From assembly GCF_000227665.2 (NCBI RefSeq), contig NZ_CP007030.1, positions 1,736,001 through 1,800,000 of the forward strand: a DNA stretch of 64,000 bases, written 5' to 3'. This DNA comes from Thiomicrospira aerophila AL3. Lineage in GTDB: Bacteria > Pseudomonadota > Gammaproteobacteria > Thiomicrospirales > Thiomicrospiraceae. Made by a program: the position numbers and the translations under genes. The notes beneath the pieces are model-generated. The model was not told the DNA's origin. It did not search any database and worked only from the letters and a program-made list of their open reading frames with translations. Positions 17,234-25,503 of this stretch are shown piece after piece. The stretch's first letter is position 1. Each line of letters begins with the position of its first letter.

Positions 17234-18255
17234 TAGCAGGCCTGGTTTAGTTTAGCGGACTTAATAGCCAATTCGACCCAACGCGCAACATAACCGACTT
17301 CATTGTCGTACCAGGCGAGGACTTTAACCTGCGTGCCATTCACCACGAGTGTTGATAAGCCATCAATCACAGATGAACAACGCTCGCCCTCATAATCCGC
17401 CGACACCAATGGCCGATTTTCGAAACCTAAAATACCTTGTAAATAGGTTTGCGCCGCTTGTTCAAACAAACCGTTGACTTCCACTACACTGGTTTCGCGA
17501 TCCATTTCCATCACCAAATCGGTTAGCGAGGCATTCATAAACGGCACGCGCACCGCCAAGCCGTTCAGCTTGCCATTCAGTGCTGGAAAAATCGTGCCGA
17601 TCGCGGTTGCCGAACCCGTAGTGGTCGGAATCAATGATTGAAAACTCGCCCGCGCCCGACGTAAATCAGCATGACCGTGATCGACGACTTTCTGGGTATT
17701 GGTCAAATTATGCATGGTGGTAATCGTGCCATGCTTAATACCAATTTGTTCATGGAGCACTTTAATCACCGGTGCAATACAGTTGGTGGTACAAGAAGCG
17801 CCGGTAATAATTGGGTCTTGCCCTGGCACAAAAATGTCGTCATTAATGCCCATGACGATATTCTTAATGCCCTCTTTCATCGGTGCGGCCACCACCACCT
17901 GCGGCACGCCTTGATCAAGATAAGGTTGCAAGGCGGATTGAGTTCTAAATTTACCGGTAGCTTCTAACACCACATCCAAATTCATCTCGCCCCAAGCGGT
18001 GTCCTCAATAGCTTTATTCATCGAATAACCTATGCGCTGACCACCCACTTCAATTGCATCACCCGCATCACTGGCCTTAGCTTCATGCCACCAACGCCCA
18101 TGCGCCGAATCAAAATTCATTAAATGGGCTGAACTTGCCGCATCACAAGCGGTTTCATTAATATGCACCACCTCAACGTCGTTTAGCTCCATCAAGTCTC
18201 TTAGCGCCAAACGTCCCATCCGTCCAAATCCGTTGATAGCCACTCGAATTGTCAT
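17233..18255 (-). CDS. ArsJ-associated glyceraldehyde-3-phosphate dehydrogenase
   Basis: 340 residues from the ATG at 18255, which follows an AAAGGA site; an ATG 15 nt earlier would add MKGYK. N-terminal NAD-binding IRVAINGFGRMGRLALRDL, catalytic cysteine in ITGASCTTNCIAPV, and the phosphate-binding LIPTTTGSATA loop. It makes 1-arseno-3-phosphoglycerate from glyceraldehyde-3-phosphate and arsenate, for export by ArsJ. The arsenic role rests on its coupling to arsJ; the enzyme could also serve glycolysis, though a separate gap gene is expected elsewhere. Confidence 0.9.
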   Translation of the reverse strand: MTIRVAINGFGRMGRLALRDLMELNDVEVVHINETACDAASSAHLMNFDSAHGRWWHEAKASDAGDAIEVGGQRIGYSMNKAIEDTAWGEMNLDVVLEATGKFRTQSALQPYLDQGVPQVVVAAPMKEGIKNIVMGINDDIFVPGQDPIITGASCTTNCIAPVIKVLHEQIGIKHGTITTMHNLTNTQKVVDHGHADLRRARASFQSLIPTTTGSATAIGTIFPALNGKLNGLAVRVPFMNASLTDLVMEMDRETSVVEVNGLFEQAAQTYLQGILGFENRPLVSADYEGERCSSVIDGLSTLVVNGTQVKVLAWYDNEVGYVARWVELAIKSAKLNQAC

Positions 18256-18290
18256 CTTGTATCCTTTCATGCTTTTTAAGGGTTGATTAG

Positions 18291-18319
18291 TTGGTCAAGT
18301 TAACGGGCTTCGCTATAAT
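18291..18319 (+). promoter_or_regulatory. Sigma-70 promoter of arsR-yeeE-dsrE
   Basis: TTGGTC at 18291-18296, 17-bp spacer, perfect TATAAT at 18314-18319. Transcription would start near 18326, leaving a leader of about 97 nt that contains the palindrome at 18369. Confidence 0.6.
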
Positions 18320-18368
18320 TAAAGCTAGTTTAAAACGAGCTTGTTAGCCAGTGCGTTAACCTTAACAC

Positions 18369-18388
18369 ATATATGCTTAAGCAGATAT
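18369..18388. promoter_or_regulatory. Candidate ArsR operator
   Basis: ATATATGCTTAAGCAGATAT: a 20-bp inverted repeat with nine of ten pairs matching. It lies between the promoter and the arsR ATG, about 45 bp after the predicted start of transcription, a place where bound ArsR would block its own transcript. Length and AT-rich ends fit ArsR/SmtB-family operators. Confidence 0.5.
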
Positions 18389-18422
18389 TAACCGATTTAG
18401 CACCGAGGATGGTTGCATTTTT

Positions 18423-18764
18423 ATGACAAACTTTTGGCACAGTCTCCCGCTAGACCAGCTCGCAGCCCATGGCAAAGTCATCAGTGACCCGGTACGCTTA
18501 CGACTATTAACCCTGTTAGCCAGTCAGCCGAGCCTATGTGTCTGTGAACTGGTCAGTGCGACCGCCCTCGGACAAAGTCTTATTTCCCGGCATTTGGCCT
18601 ATTTAAAACGCCATGGCTGGGTCGATGCCCAACGCCAAGGCGCGTGGATGCATTATCAACTCATCACCCCACTGCCCTTACCCATCGAGCCTTGGTTGCA
18701 GGCCTGGCAAACTCACCCCGATTTTGTCGCTGATTTTGCCCGTTTGAGCGCGCCGACATGCTAG
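18423..18764 (+). CDS. arsR: ArsR/SmtB-family repressor
   Basis: 113-residue winged-helix repressor. DPVRLRLLTLLASQP opens the fold, and SLCVCELVSATALGQSLISR holds the CVC cysteine pair in the ELCVCDL position used for As(III)/Sb(III) sensing in classic ArsR, followed by the recognition helix (LGQSLISRHLAYLKRHGW). It is divergent from gapdh-arsJ and overlaps the next gene, yeeE, by 7 bp, so it may control both sides. A thiol-pair sensor for sulfur species, as in the BigR/SqrR group, is an alternative given the sulfur genes behind it. Confidence 0.88.
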   Translation: MTNFWHSLPLDQLAAHGKVISDPVRLRLLTLLASQPSLCVCELVSATALGQSLISRHLAYLKRHGWVDAQRQGAWMHYQLITPLPLPIEPWLQAWQTHPDFVADFARLSAPTC

Positions 18765-19990
18765 CTACTCGCCTCACGCACTGGCGTAGCCATTACGGTT
18801 TAGCACGTCAAATCATGCTTATCACCAGTGCCGGCCTATTAATAGTCGCGTTAAGCTGGTTAGTCTTGCAAGGGGCGTGGGTATCAGCAGGCCTGCTGCT
18901 GGTCGGCATGGGCTTAGGTGCAACACTAAATTATTTTGTGTTTGGCTTTAGTAGCAGCTGGCGCAAATCCATTTTAGAGGGCAACACGCTTGGCGCACGT
19001 GCGCAAGTGATTATGCTCGCCGCAGCGCTCATGTTGTTTAGCCCACTGTTGTGGCTAGGGCAGTCTGATGACGGGTCTTTTCAGGGGTTAGTACGCCCAG
19101 CTGGTTGGTCGGTGATTCTGGGCGCATTTTTGTTTGGGATTGGGATGCAGTTGGCGAGTAATTGCTCATCAGGAACGCTTAACCGCGCCGGCCAACTGCA
19201 AGCGCTGCCAATGGTGTCACTACTGATGATGTTTGTCGGTGGCGTGCTGGCAGCTTATAGCTTTACCTACTGGGATGCCTGGCCAGCGTTGCTGCCCTGG
19301 TCTTTTACCCTGGATTGGGGCCTAGCAGGCCTGCTGGTGAGTCTGGGCTTACTGGCGCTAATCTATTGGGCATTAACCCGCTATGAACAACAGCGCACCC
19401 AGCAACTTACTCAGTTACTTAGCCTAGAGTCAAAATGGGGCGCGACGCCCTATGCGCCATCATCAAGCAGCGGTTTAGCCCTCAGCCGCGCACACCAGCT
19501 GCTGTTAGCAGGCCTGCTACTCGCGCTCCTTAGCACCTTTATTTTATTGTTAGCGGGGCAACCCTGGTCGGTGGCATCGGTGTTTGCTCTCTGGCCGTTT
19601 AAACTAGCCGAGTGGATTGAATTACACACCGGCTGGATGCTGTTAGACTGGTCGTTTTGGGATATTGCCGGTCACTATCAAGACCGTGTCGCTCGGCCGC
19701 TTTGGTTAGATCATGTCAGCATGACCACTTTAGGGGTTATATTCGGTGCGCTAGCCGTCACCCTTCTACAACCCAAGGCGATCACCCCCTTACCTGACGG
19801 CCAGCACGCCATTGGCTATTATGCGCTCGGCGGTTTGTTAATGGGCTTGGGTGCTATGCTATCTTACGGCTGTAATATCGGCGCGCTCTTTAGCGGCATT
19901 GCCTCGGGTAGCTTACATGGCTGGCTATGGCTCATCGCCGCCGTTATCGGCAATATGGTGGCGCTAGCTTGGCTTAATCGCTCAAAATAA
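18758..19990 (+). CDS. YeeE/YedE-family sulfur transporter
   Basis: 410 residues, about ten membrane spans, two YeeE repeats. Each repeat has its conserved cysteine in a glycine-rich loop: GIGMQLASNCSSGTLNRAG in the first and GAMLSYGCNIGALFSGIASG in the second. In TsuA, the thiosulfate importer of this family, such cysteines guide thiosulfate through the pore. The gene is coupled to arsR (7-bp overlap) and followed after 11 bp by a DsrE-like gene, which suggests uptake of a sulfane-sulfur compound and handing it to a carrier. Four copies of the window's palindrome lie in or near it (18699, 18888, 19326, 19509). Confidence 0.87.
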   Translation: MLATRLTHWRSHYGLARQIMLITSAGLLIVALSWLVLQGAWVSAGLLLVGMGLGATLNYFVFGFSSSWRKSILEGNTLGARAQVIMLAAALMLFSPLLWLGQSDDGSFQGLVRPAGWSVILGAFLFGIGMQLASNCSSGTLNRAGQLQALPMVSLLMMFVGGVLAAYSFTYWDAWPALLPWSFTLDWGLAGLLVSLGLLALIYWALTRYEQQRTQQLTQLLSLESKWGATPYAPSSSSGLALSRAHQLLLAGLLLALLSTFILLLAGQPWSVASVFALWPFKLAEWIELHTGWMLLDWSFWDIAGHYQDRVARPLWLDHVSMTTLGVIFGALAVTLLQPKAITPLPDGQHAIGYYALGGLLMGLGAMLSYGCNIGALFSGIASGSLHGWLWLIAAVIGNMVALAWLNRSK

Positions 19991-20001
19991 CAGGATAATT
20001 T

Positions 20002-20514
20002 ATGGAACAAGCGAATCGACTGACGATTATTCAAACGAAAGGCTCACTGGATTGGGCTTATCCAAGCTTGATTCTTGCCAGTACCGCTCGGACGCTCGAC
20101 CAAGACGCACATATCTTTTTTAGCTATTATGGCATTCGCTGTTTACTAAAAGACACCCGTAGCTTGCGTGTATCACCCGTTGGCAATCCGGCGATGCCGA
20201 TTCGCTCACCCATTGGCCCAGCCAGCTTAAAAGCCATAGATTGGCGAGGTTACACCCCTGACCTACTGTGGAGTTTACCGGGGATGACGCGCTTGGCGAC
20301 CTGGGCTTTCAAACGCCAATTAGCCAGCCACGGCCAACTTCCTTTTGCAGAGATGCGAGAACTGTGCTTAGAACTCGGCGTTAAAATGACCGCCTGCCAA
20401 ATGAGCATGGAACTATTAGGGTTTAACGCAGCGGATCTGATTGATGGCATTGAATATGCCGGTGCCGCCAGCTATCTCGCCGATTCGGCACGAGACCAAA
20501 GTTTATTTATTTAA
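20002..20514 (+). CDS. DsrE/DsrF/DrsH-like sulfur carrier protein
   Basis: 170 residues. The pattern RLTIIQTKGSLDWAYPSLILA at the start and the late VKMTACQMSMELLGFNAADL, with the single conserved cysteine, are those of DsrE/DrsH-like proteins, which carry or transfer persulfide sulfur in the cytoplasm. The family's middle helix-rich insertion (GMTRLATWAFKRQ...) is present. Third gene of arsR-yeeE-dsrE, 11 bp behind the transporter, hence likely the acceptor of imported sulfur. No TusA gene is visible next to it. Confidence 0.82.
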   Translation: MEQANRLTIIQTKGSLDWAYPSLILASTARTLDQDAHIFFSYYGIRCLLKDTRSLRVSPVGNPAMPIRSPIGPASLKAIDWRGYTPDLLWSLPGMTRLATWAFKRQLASHGQLPFAEMRELCLELGVKMTACQMSMELLGFNAADLIDGIEYAGAASYLADSARDQSLFI

Positions 20515-20537
20515 CAAGCGCTATTTCACGGCTAGCG

Positions 20538-21692
20538 CTATTCATCAGCTAGCAACGGATCACTGACCTGACCAGTGGTTAATTCATCAAACACGCTTAA
20601 CGCATTGCGTAAAAACAGTTGACTATACATCGGACGATCTCGATAGGCCGGCATCTCAACGTGCCGTGCTAAATCCTGGCGCGCCACACCCTGCTCAATC
20701 GCTTGCTTGACCACCTCCTCTAAATCTTTAAAGTAATCATAAGTTTGGCGGGTTAATTCGGTTAAATTGGACGCCCCACCGTGACCAGGAATAACCAAAA
20801 GATTGTCTAGATCCGGCGAATGGGTGGTCACATAGTCCACCATGCGTTCAAAAGATTGCAACCATTCACTGTAAGACGAGCCATGTAGCAGGCCTGGTAA
20901 ACGCTCTACAAACCCTAAATCACCGGTAAACAAGATGTTCTTGCTTGGAATAAACGCACCGGTCATGGTTGGGGTATGCCCACCGCCAAAGTTGACTAAA
21001 TGTACCTCATCCCCGGTACCTTCATTAATCACCAAGCGATCTTCAAAGCGTGTATAGCGATCAGCGACATTACGCACCGGCTGAATTAATAACGGCCCAT
21101 ACTCACTGACCCGCTGCACGGCACGATCAAAGCCACGAACCTGCCAAAAATCCGCCGCCGCCTGCTCGCTATATAGATTATGCACCCCAACATCCATCCA
21201 GTAACTGGCCCCTAAGTTTGCATGAGATTGGTAGTTTTCTATCGCCAACCATTTAATCGGCATCGCAGTATGACGCTGCAATTTTTGATGAAAACTATAA
21301 GCAACGGCGGGATTAGAACCGGTGTTATACACAAAAATACCTGACTCAAGCTCGACAGCCGTAATATTGTTATTCAAACCGAAATTTTCCAGCGTGCCCC
21401 ACATTAACGCACCTTTCACAAAAAACACCCCCGGCGCGACTGCTTCTATCGCCGGAATCGGCAAGACACGACCTATATAACCATGTTGTTGCAACAAGCG
21501 TTCATGTTGCGCGGTATAGTTTAAGATCGACTGCGCCAACACCGGATCATTAAGTTGCGCAGCGTACTGCTTAAATGCCCGCGACCACTCATCTTCATAG
21601 GCATTATTCGATGCCTGACCATAAGCGAGAGGGGTCGTTAGCAGGCCTGCTGCCAAGGCGAATATAGCTGATGTTTTAGTCAATGAATTCAT
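20538..21692 (-). CDS. Periplasmic MBL-fold protein with altered metal motif
   Basis: 384 residues from the ATG at 21692, which gives a clean signal peptide (MNSLTKTSAIFALAAGLLTT..., cut near YGQA); a longer reading to 21752 lacks this. Parts of the metallo-beta-lactamase fold are visible: VNFGGGHTPTMTGAFIP, NILFTGDLGF and LLVIPGHGG. The first metal motif HxHxDH is replaced at about residue 154 by NYQSHANLG, so the usual binuclear zinc site looks incomplete. It lies next to sulfur genes and resembles SoxH/quinoprotein-relay hydrolases in general shape; activity is uncertain. Confidence 0.7.
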   Translation of the reverse strand: MNSLTKTSAIFALAAGLLTTPLAYGQASNNAYEDEWSRAFKQYAAQLNDPVLAQSILNYTAQHERLLQQHGYIGRVLPIPAIEAVAPGVFFVKGALMWGTLENFGLNNNITAVELESGIFVYNTGSNPAVAYSFHQKLQRHTAMPIKWLAIENYQSHANLGASYWMDVGVHNLYSEQAAADFWQVRGFDRAVQRVSEYGPLLIQPVRNVADRYTRFEDRLVINEGTGDEVHLVNFGGGHTPTMTGAFIPSKNILFTGDLGFVERLPGLLHGSSYSEWLQSFERMVDYVTTHSPDLDNLLVIPGHGGASNLTELTRQTYDYFKDLEEVVKQAIEQGVARQDLARHVEMPAYRDRPMYSQLFLRNALSVFDELTTGQVSDPLLADE

Positions 21693-21947
21693 ATCATGAA
21701 TATCCTCTTCGTTATTATCTAAGTTATTAAACACTATTCGGTCATTATGCACAGGTCCCCTTTGACGTCATCAGCCAAAACTCAAACCTCTTCAATTTGA
21801 GCACAAGTTTCTACCAAAATAAACGCCATGGTATTGTCTATGTTATACACCTGTCTTCGATTCATTTAGATAATGTTTAGCAATATACCAGTGACTAAAG
21901 CCAATAAATACGGGCATTGCTTGATTAAACTTTTTTTACAAAAACTA

Positions 21948-21975
21948 TTGCAAAGTGATTTTTAGGCTCTATAAT
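21948..21975 (+). promoter_or_regulatory. Promoter of tRNA-Asn
   Basis: TTGCAA at 21948-21953, 16-bp spacer, TATAAT at 21970-21975, then 32 bp to the tRNA. The rest of the stretch between 21753 and 22007 shows no gene. Confidence 0.7.
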
Positions 21976-22007
21976 ACGCCACATCAAACGCAAGTTTGAA
22001 CGACTAT

Positions 22008-22083
22008 TCCCCAATAGTTCAGTTGGTAGAACACCGGACTGTTAATCCGTATGTCCCTGGTTCGAGTCCAGGTTGGGGAGCCA
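22008..22083 (+). tRNA. tRNA-Asn (GTT)
   Basis: 76 nt with CCA encoded. Acceptor arms TCCCCAA/TTGGGGA, D-loop AGTTCAGTTGGTAGA, anticodon GTT at 22041-22043, T-loop GGTTCGAGTCC. A terminator follows directly. Confidence 0.97.
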
Positions 22084-22090
22084 AACATAG

Positions 22091-22122
22091 ACCCTAAGTA
22101 ATTGATTTACTTGGGGTTTTTT
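22091..22122 (+). terminator. Terminator of tRNA-Asn
   Basis: CCC and AAGTAA pair with TTACTT and GGG around a short loop, followed by six T residues (22117-22122). Confidence 0.75.
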
Positions 22123-22163
22123 GTTTATAGGCTGTAGCAATAGCGTAACTAACACCTCAAAAC

Positions 22164-22976
22164 TCAAAGCTGTGGCAACCAATGCTCAGCAAGCCACTCT
22201 CGTGTGTAGCTATCAAACGCCCAAAAAGCTTCAATCCAACTGTCCACATCTTGAGCAGCCAATTCATCACACGCGGCTTTACTGCGATAGAAGTTAGAAA
22301 CCAACTCAGCGCACTTAACCTCAAATGCAGGACGCTGCTGGCTGGCTTGAGCCAGCTCCCCTACCCAATCCATCCAATCACTAGCTGAAACCTGACGTCT
22401 AATCTCCGCGCCTATTGGATGGAAAAGATGATCGTAACGCGACAATATCATCACGCTCACCCACACAAACCTAAACGCAACCTGCTCGACTTTAAATTGC
22501 CACTGCAATGTAACCGGGCTCAGTGTGTTAGATTTAATCGACGCAAGCTCAGCTATAAAAAAGCGTGAGTTATCAAGGGTGCGCAGAATTTTGGCTTTCC
22601 TAAAGTTCGGAAATGCTGCAATCAGCATTGCTTCATCGTGAAATTTATTCAGCAGATCTAACAACACCTGTGGACGCCGTCCTTCTGCCAATATTTGCCT
22701 TTTATATTCAATAGCAGGATCAATAATCATATCGAAAGTGAGGTCAGTGCGCACCAACTCAACCCATGCTGAATCAATAATGCTATCCTGGCTTGCCGGC
22801 AAAAAAACATCTAGGTCAGAATCTAGCCAATATTGACACTGCGCCACCGAACCGACCACCAAAACCTCAACCAGGTACCGCTGTTCGAACGCAACCAGTT
22901 TTTGCAACAAGCCGCAAAGCGATTGCCGTTTAAGTTTTAGCAATTTAACAAGCTTTGAATTATCGAGATCGTTCAT
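22164..22976 (-). CDS. Nucleotidyltransferase-domain protein, function unknown
   Basis: 270 residues. Near residue 40, VLVVGSVAQCQYWLDSDLDVFL fits the pol-beta-type nucleotidyltransferase signature (GS, about ten residues, then DxD), and DLTFDMIIDP may supply the third acidic residue. The C-terminal 150 residues are helical with no motif I recognise, perhaps a HEPN-like or substrate-binding part. Stand-alone proteins of this kind include MNT antitoxins and antibiotic nucleotidyltransferases. It stands alone on the minus strand in the accessory stretch between two tRNA genes. Confidence 0.55.
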   Translation of the reverse strand: MNDLDNSKLVKLLKLKRQSLCGLLQKLVAFEQRYLVEVLVVGSVAQCQYWLDSDLDVFLPASQDSIIDSAWVELVRTDLTFDMIIDPAIEYKRQILAEGRRPQVLLDLLNKFHDEAMLIAAFPNFRKAKILRTLDNSRFFIAELASIKSNTLSPVTLQWQFKVEQVAFRFVWVSVMILSRYDHLFHPIGAEIRRQVSASDWMDWVGELAQASQQRPAFEVKCAELVSNFYRSKAACDELAAQDVDSWIEAFWAFDSYTREWLAEHWLPQL

Positions 22977-23041
22977 TTATCTAGCCAAAAAGTGGACACA
23001 TGCAGACCTAGCGTTTTACATAGACTTTAAAATTCTAAGTG

Positions 23042-24232
23042 CTAAAACTCCGGCATAATCCGCTTCATAAATCCATCAAACAATGGCACGGTAAAAGCCG
23101 TGTCGCCATGGGATGGACTATAGATCATCCCCTTGAGAATCAGCCTTGCTCGAATGGGTGCCACGGTTGACGCCCCCTTCCCCAGCAGCTCAGAAATATC
23201 ACCGGAACGATGTGGCCCTTCGCCCAGTTCGGCCATCGCCCGCATATAATGCTTTTCAGCAGGGGTTAATCGATCAAAACGTACCCTAAAAAAGCTGTCA
23301 TCCAATTCTGATAACGCCACATCCGTTGCATTTAATGCATCCTTTTTTTGGATAGGTGAAGACTCGGCTAAATCCCAAACATGCTTGCCCCACTCCTGAA
23401 TAAAATAGGGATACCCTTTTGTTTGCGCAATAATTTCGTCAATCGCGTCATCGGTAATTTGGGTTGATTCATGTTCCAGCGGAATTTGGATGGCTTGCTT
23501 TGCGGATTCGTTATCCAGTGCATCAATGGATACGAACTCAAACAGGCGTTCGGCATAGGACTTGGCTTTACCCATTTGACCAAGCAACTGAGGCAGACCC
23601 GCACCCAGCAAGGTAATCGGCAATTGCTTTTGACTCGCACGGTGTAACGCGGCGATCAGGGCAGATAATTGTTCCTCTGGCACATACTGCAATTCATCAA
23701 TAACCAACACAATCGGTTTTTTATGATGTTTGGCGGACTCACCAACAGTCACAATCAAGTCGGTAAGGTCGCTTTCAAAGTCGCCACTATCGGCCAAACC
23801 TTCTTCAAAATCAAAGTCGATGTTGACTTCAACATCATCAAAGCGCAACTTAGCGGCCTTAATGAAACCGGCCAACGCACTCTTCGCTTGACTAAGAGAC
23901 GCTACCATCACAGCCTTGGCTTGATTGAGCTTGCTCATCTTAATTAAAGCCGTACGTAATGCCGGACCCAACATCGCCGGCAAAGATCGATATTCTGGCG
24001 CTTCAATCACCACAGACAGATAACCCTCTGCTTCAGCTAGATCAGTGAGTTTATGCAGTAATACTGTTTTACCGACTCCACGCAGACCATACAACACCAC
24101 ACTTCGTGCGGCACGACCTGCTGCAATACGGTGCAATGAAATCGTGGCGCGCTCGATAATATCATCACGACCTGCTAACTCCGGTGGCGGTATGCCTGCA
24201 CCCGGCGCAAAAGGATTGTAACGGGGATTCAT
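23042..24232 (-). CDS. AAA+ ATPase, ORC/STAND-like
   Basis: 396 residues from the ATG at 24232, preceded by AAAGGTGAG; a longer reading to 24259 adds nine residues. NPFAPGAGIPPPELAGRDD opens the domain, VVLYGLRGVGKTVLLHKL is Walker A, and IVLVIDELQYVPEE is Walker B. ALHRASQKQLPITLLGAGLPQ is the sensor-1 type strand found in orc1/cdc6-like and MalT-like ATPases. The C-terminal 110 residues (LTPAEKHYMRAMAELG... GKGASTVAPIRARL) look like a winged helix. Such ATPases with a bare winged helix are common cargo of islands. Role unknown. Confidence 0.75.
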   Translation of the reverse strand: MNPRYNPFAPGAGIPPPELAGRDDIIERATISLHRIAAGRAARSVVLYGLRGVGKTVLLHKLTDLAEAEGYLSVVIEAPEYRSLPAMLGPALRTALIKMSKLNQAKAVMVASLSQAKSALAGFIKAAKLRFDDVEVNIDFDFEEGLADSGDFESDLTDLIVTVGESAKHHKKPIVLVIDELQYVPEEQLSALIAALHRASQKQLPITLLGAGLPQLLGQMGKAKSYAERLFEFVSIDALDNESAKQAIQIPLEHESTQITDDAIDEIIAQTKGYPYFIQEWGKHVWDLAESSPIQKKDALNATDVALSELDDSFFRVRFDRLTPAEKHYMRAMAELGEGPHRSGDISELLGKGASTVAPIRARLILKGMIYSPSHGDTAFTVPLFDGFMKRIMPEF

Positions 24233-24330
24233 AAAACTCACCTTTAACAAAATATTCACTAGTTAACAAATTTTGTTAATTATAGTCAATTTAGGTATAA
24301 ACTTGAACTGATTATAAATTTTTACTGAAA

Positions 24331-24420
24331 AAAAAACGCTATAAGATATTGATTTTACGTTACTGCGGGCATAAAAAAGCCCGAATGAGACGGGCTTTTC
24401 TTGAAAATGGTAGCTACACC
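24331..24420. repeat. Direct repeat, left copy (tRNA-Met 3' end and terminator)
   Basis: 90 bp that match 26148-26238 with about six differences and one one-base gap. It contains the terminator stem AAGCCCG/CGGGCTT and ends in TGGTAGCTACACC, matching the last 13 nt of tRNA-Met except for one base. Beyond that the tRNA match ends. I read this as one end of an insertion at the tRNA gene. Confidence 0.8.
24377..24397 (-). terminator. Terminator behind the toxin-antitoxin-chaperone operon
   Basis: AAGCCCG, 7-nt loop, CGGGCTT; on the minus strand it is followed by TTTTTT. This is the left copy of the tRNA-Met terminator and now ends the operon that stops at 24488. Confidence 0.7.
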
Positions 24421-24487
24421 AGAAACAACTAGTAGAAAGTGTTTCCTGATAAGGGAAAGATCCGCAAAGCAAAATACAGAACTTAGA

Positions 24488-24943
24488 CTAGGGCTTTTTT
24501 GCTAACTGAATAGTAGGTAGCGCGACTCTTGGTAAGTGCATGCGTGCGGCTTGGTTCATTAAAAGCTCGCGCCAGTATGGCCAAACATGGTAACTAGCAT
24601 TTTGAAGAGCAAAAGCGTCTATCGATTCTTTTTTAAGCTCCTCGGCCATGAAATATTCAACCACAAACACAGCTTCAATCTGCGCTTTTAGCCCTAGCTC
24701 TTCTGAATTGGCAGTTGGATCAACCCAGCGCACGCCTAAATTTATAAAAACACGCATGAACTTTTTAGCATCCAGCTCAACAACATCAACTTTCTCGACA
24801 AAGTGCTTTGATGCAATATCGAGTGTTTCTAAATTCGGATAATACTTGGGCTCAAAATCACCATAACAATGCGCAGTCATATCACGCACATAGACATCCG
24901 TAATCTGCAACGCATCTTTTGCTTTTTGTAGCGCATCCGTCAT
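24488..24943 (-). CDS. SecB-like chaperone of a toxin-antitoxin-chaperone system
   Basis: 151 residues related to the export chaperone SecB. The C-terminal half is diagnostic: AQIEAVFVVEYFMAEE, then NASYHVWPYWRELLMNQA and LPRVALPTIQL, the SecB pattern of strands plus the Y-x-x-x-R-E motif. In TAC systems such a chaperone binds a C-terminal tail of the antitoxin, keeps it folded and lets it neutralise the toxin. It overlaps the antitoxin gene by 4 bp. General SecB is expected elsewhere in the genome; position and partner genes argue that this one is dedicated. Confidence 0.82.
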   Translation of the reverse strand: MTDALQKAKDALQITDVYVRDMTAHCYGDFEPKYYPNLETLDIASKHFVEKVDVVELDAKKFMRVFINLGVRWVDPTANSEELGLKAQIEAVFVVEYFMAEELKKESIDAFALQNASYHVWPYWRELLMNQAARMHLPRVALPTIQLAKKP

Positions 24944-25491
24944 GCCACAGACTCCAATCTATGATAACTTGCCGAATCATCTAACTTGAAACTGTGAACC
25001 AACTTGATTCCAGAGCCGACCTTATTCATCAAATTGGTTGTTTTATGATAACTATGGTCGCTATCGACGCCATCCAAACCGGCCTGTTCTTTTAACCATA
25101 CAAACACATCCGGTGCATACCATGCGGCACGCAACAATTTATCCATACCTTCAGACTGCATAACATCGTTATTTTCGTACTTAGAAAATGCCACTGGGCC
25201 ACCACCAAAAATAAGGGCGGCTTGTTTTTGGTCAATACCCCATGCTTCACGCATGCGACGAATCTCTTCACCAGAAAGTAAGCCATCAACGCGCTTTTTA
25301 AAAGCAATCATGACACGCTTATTCATACGCATTTCATTAGCGCCAGCCTGCTCAGTTTCGCAAACATCGCATACACTAAAATAGTTGGCTATTTCGCCAG
25401 TTTTTCCGTGATATTCAACTGATACCAATTCACTATGTGCGCTTAAATGCCCTTCACCACAAACCGGGCAAATCGGTAGTTCTTTACTCAT
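24940..25491 (-). CDS. MqsA-family antitoxin with C-terminal chaperone-addiction tail
   Basis: 183 residues. The N-terminal zinc part has CPVCGEGH at residues 8-15 and CDVCETE at 41-47, so the four zinc-binding cysteines are present. LSGEEIRRMREAWGIDQKQA and VAFSKYENNDVMQSEGMD form the HTH of MqsA. E. coli MqsA ends near residue 131; here about 40 further residues follow (from YHKTTNLMNKVGSGIK), the place and length of a chaperone-addiction domain. Such antitoxins are unstable without the SecB-like partner. It is preceded by the toxin gene (12-bp gap). Confidence 0.85.
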   Translation of the reverse strand: MSKELPICPVCGEGHLSAHSELVSVEYHGKTGEIANYFSVCDVCETEQAGANEMRMNKRVMIAFKKRVDGLLSGEEIRRMREAWGIDQKQAALIFGGGPVAFSKYENNDVMQSEGMDKLLRAAWYAPDVFVWLKEQAGLDGVDSDHSYHKTTNLMNKVGSGIKLVHSFKLDDSASYHRLESVA

Positions 25492-25503
25492 TGTATTCTC
25501 CTC

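Noticed and set aside
24331-24420. Second tRNA-Met gene
   Set aside because: Only 13 nt of the tRNA 3' end are present; the rest of the match lies downstream of the tRNA.
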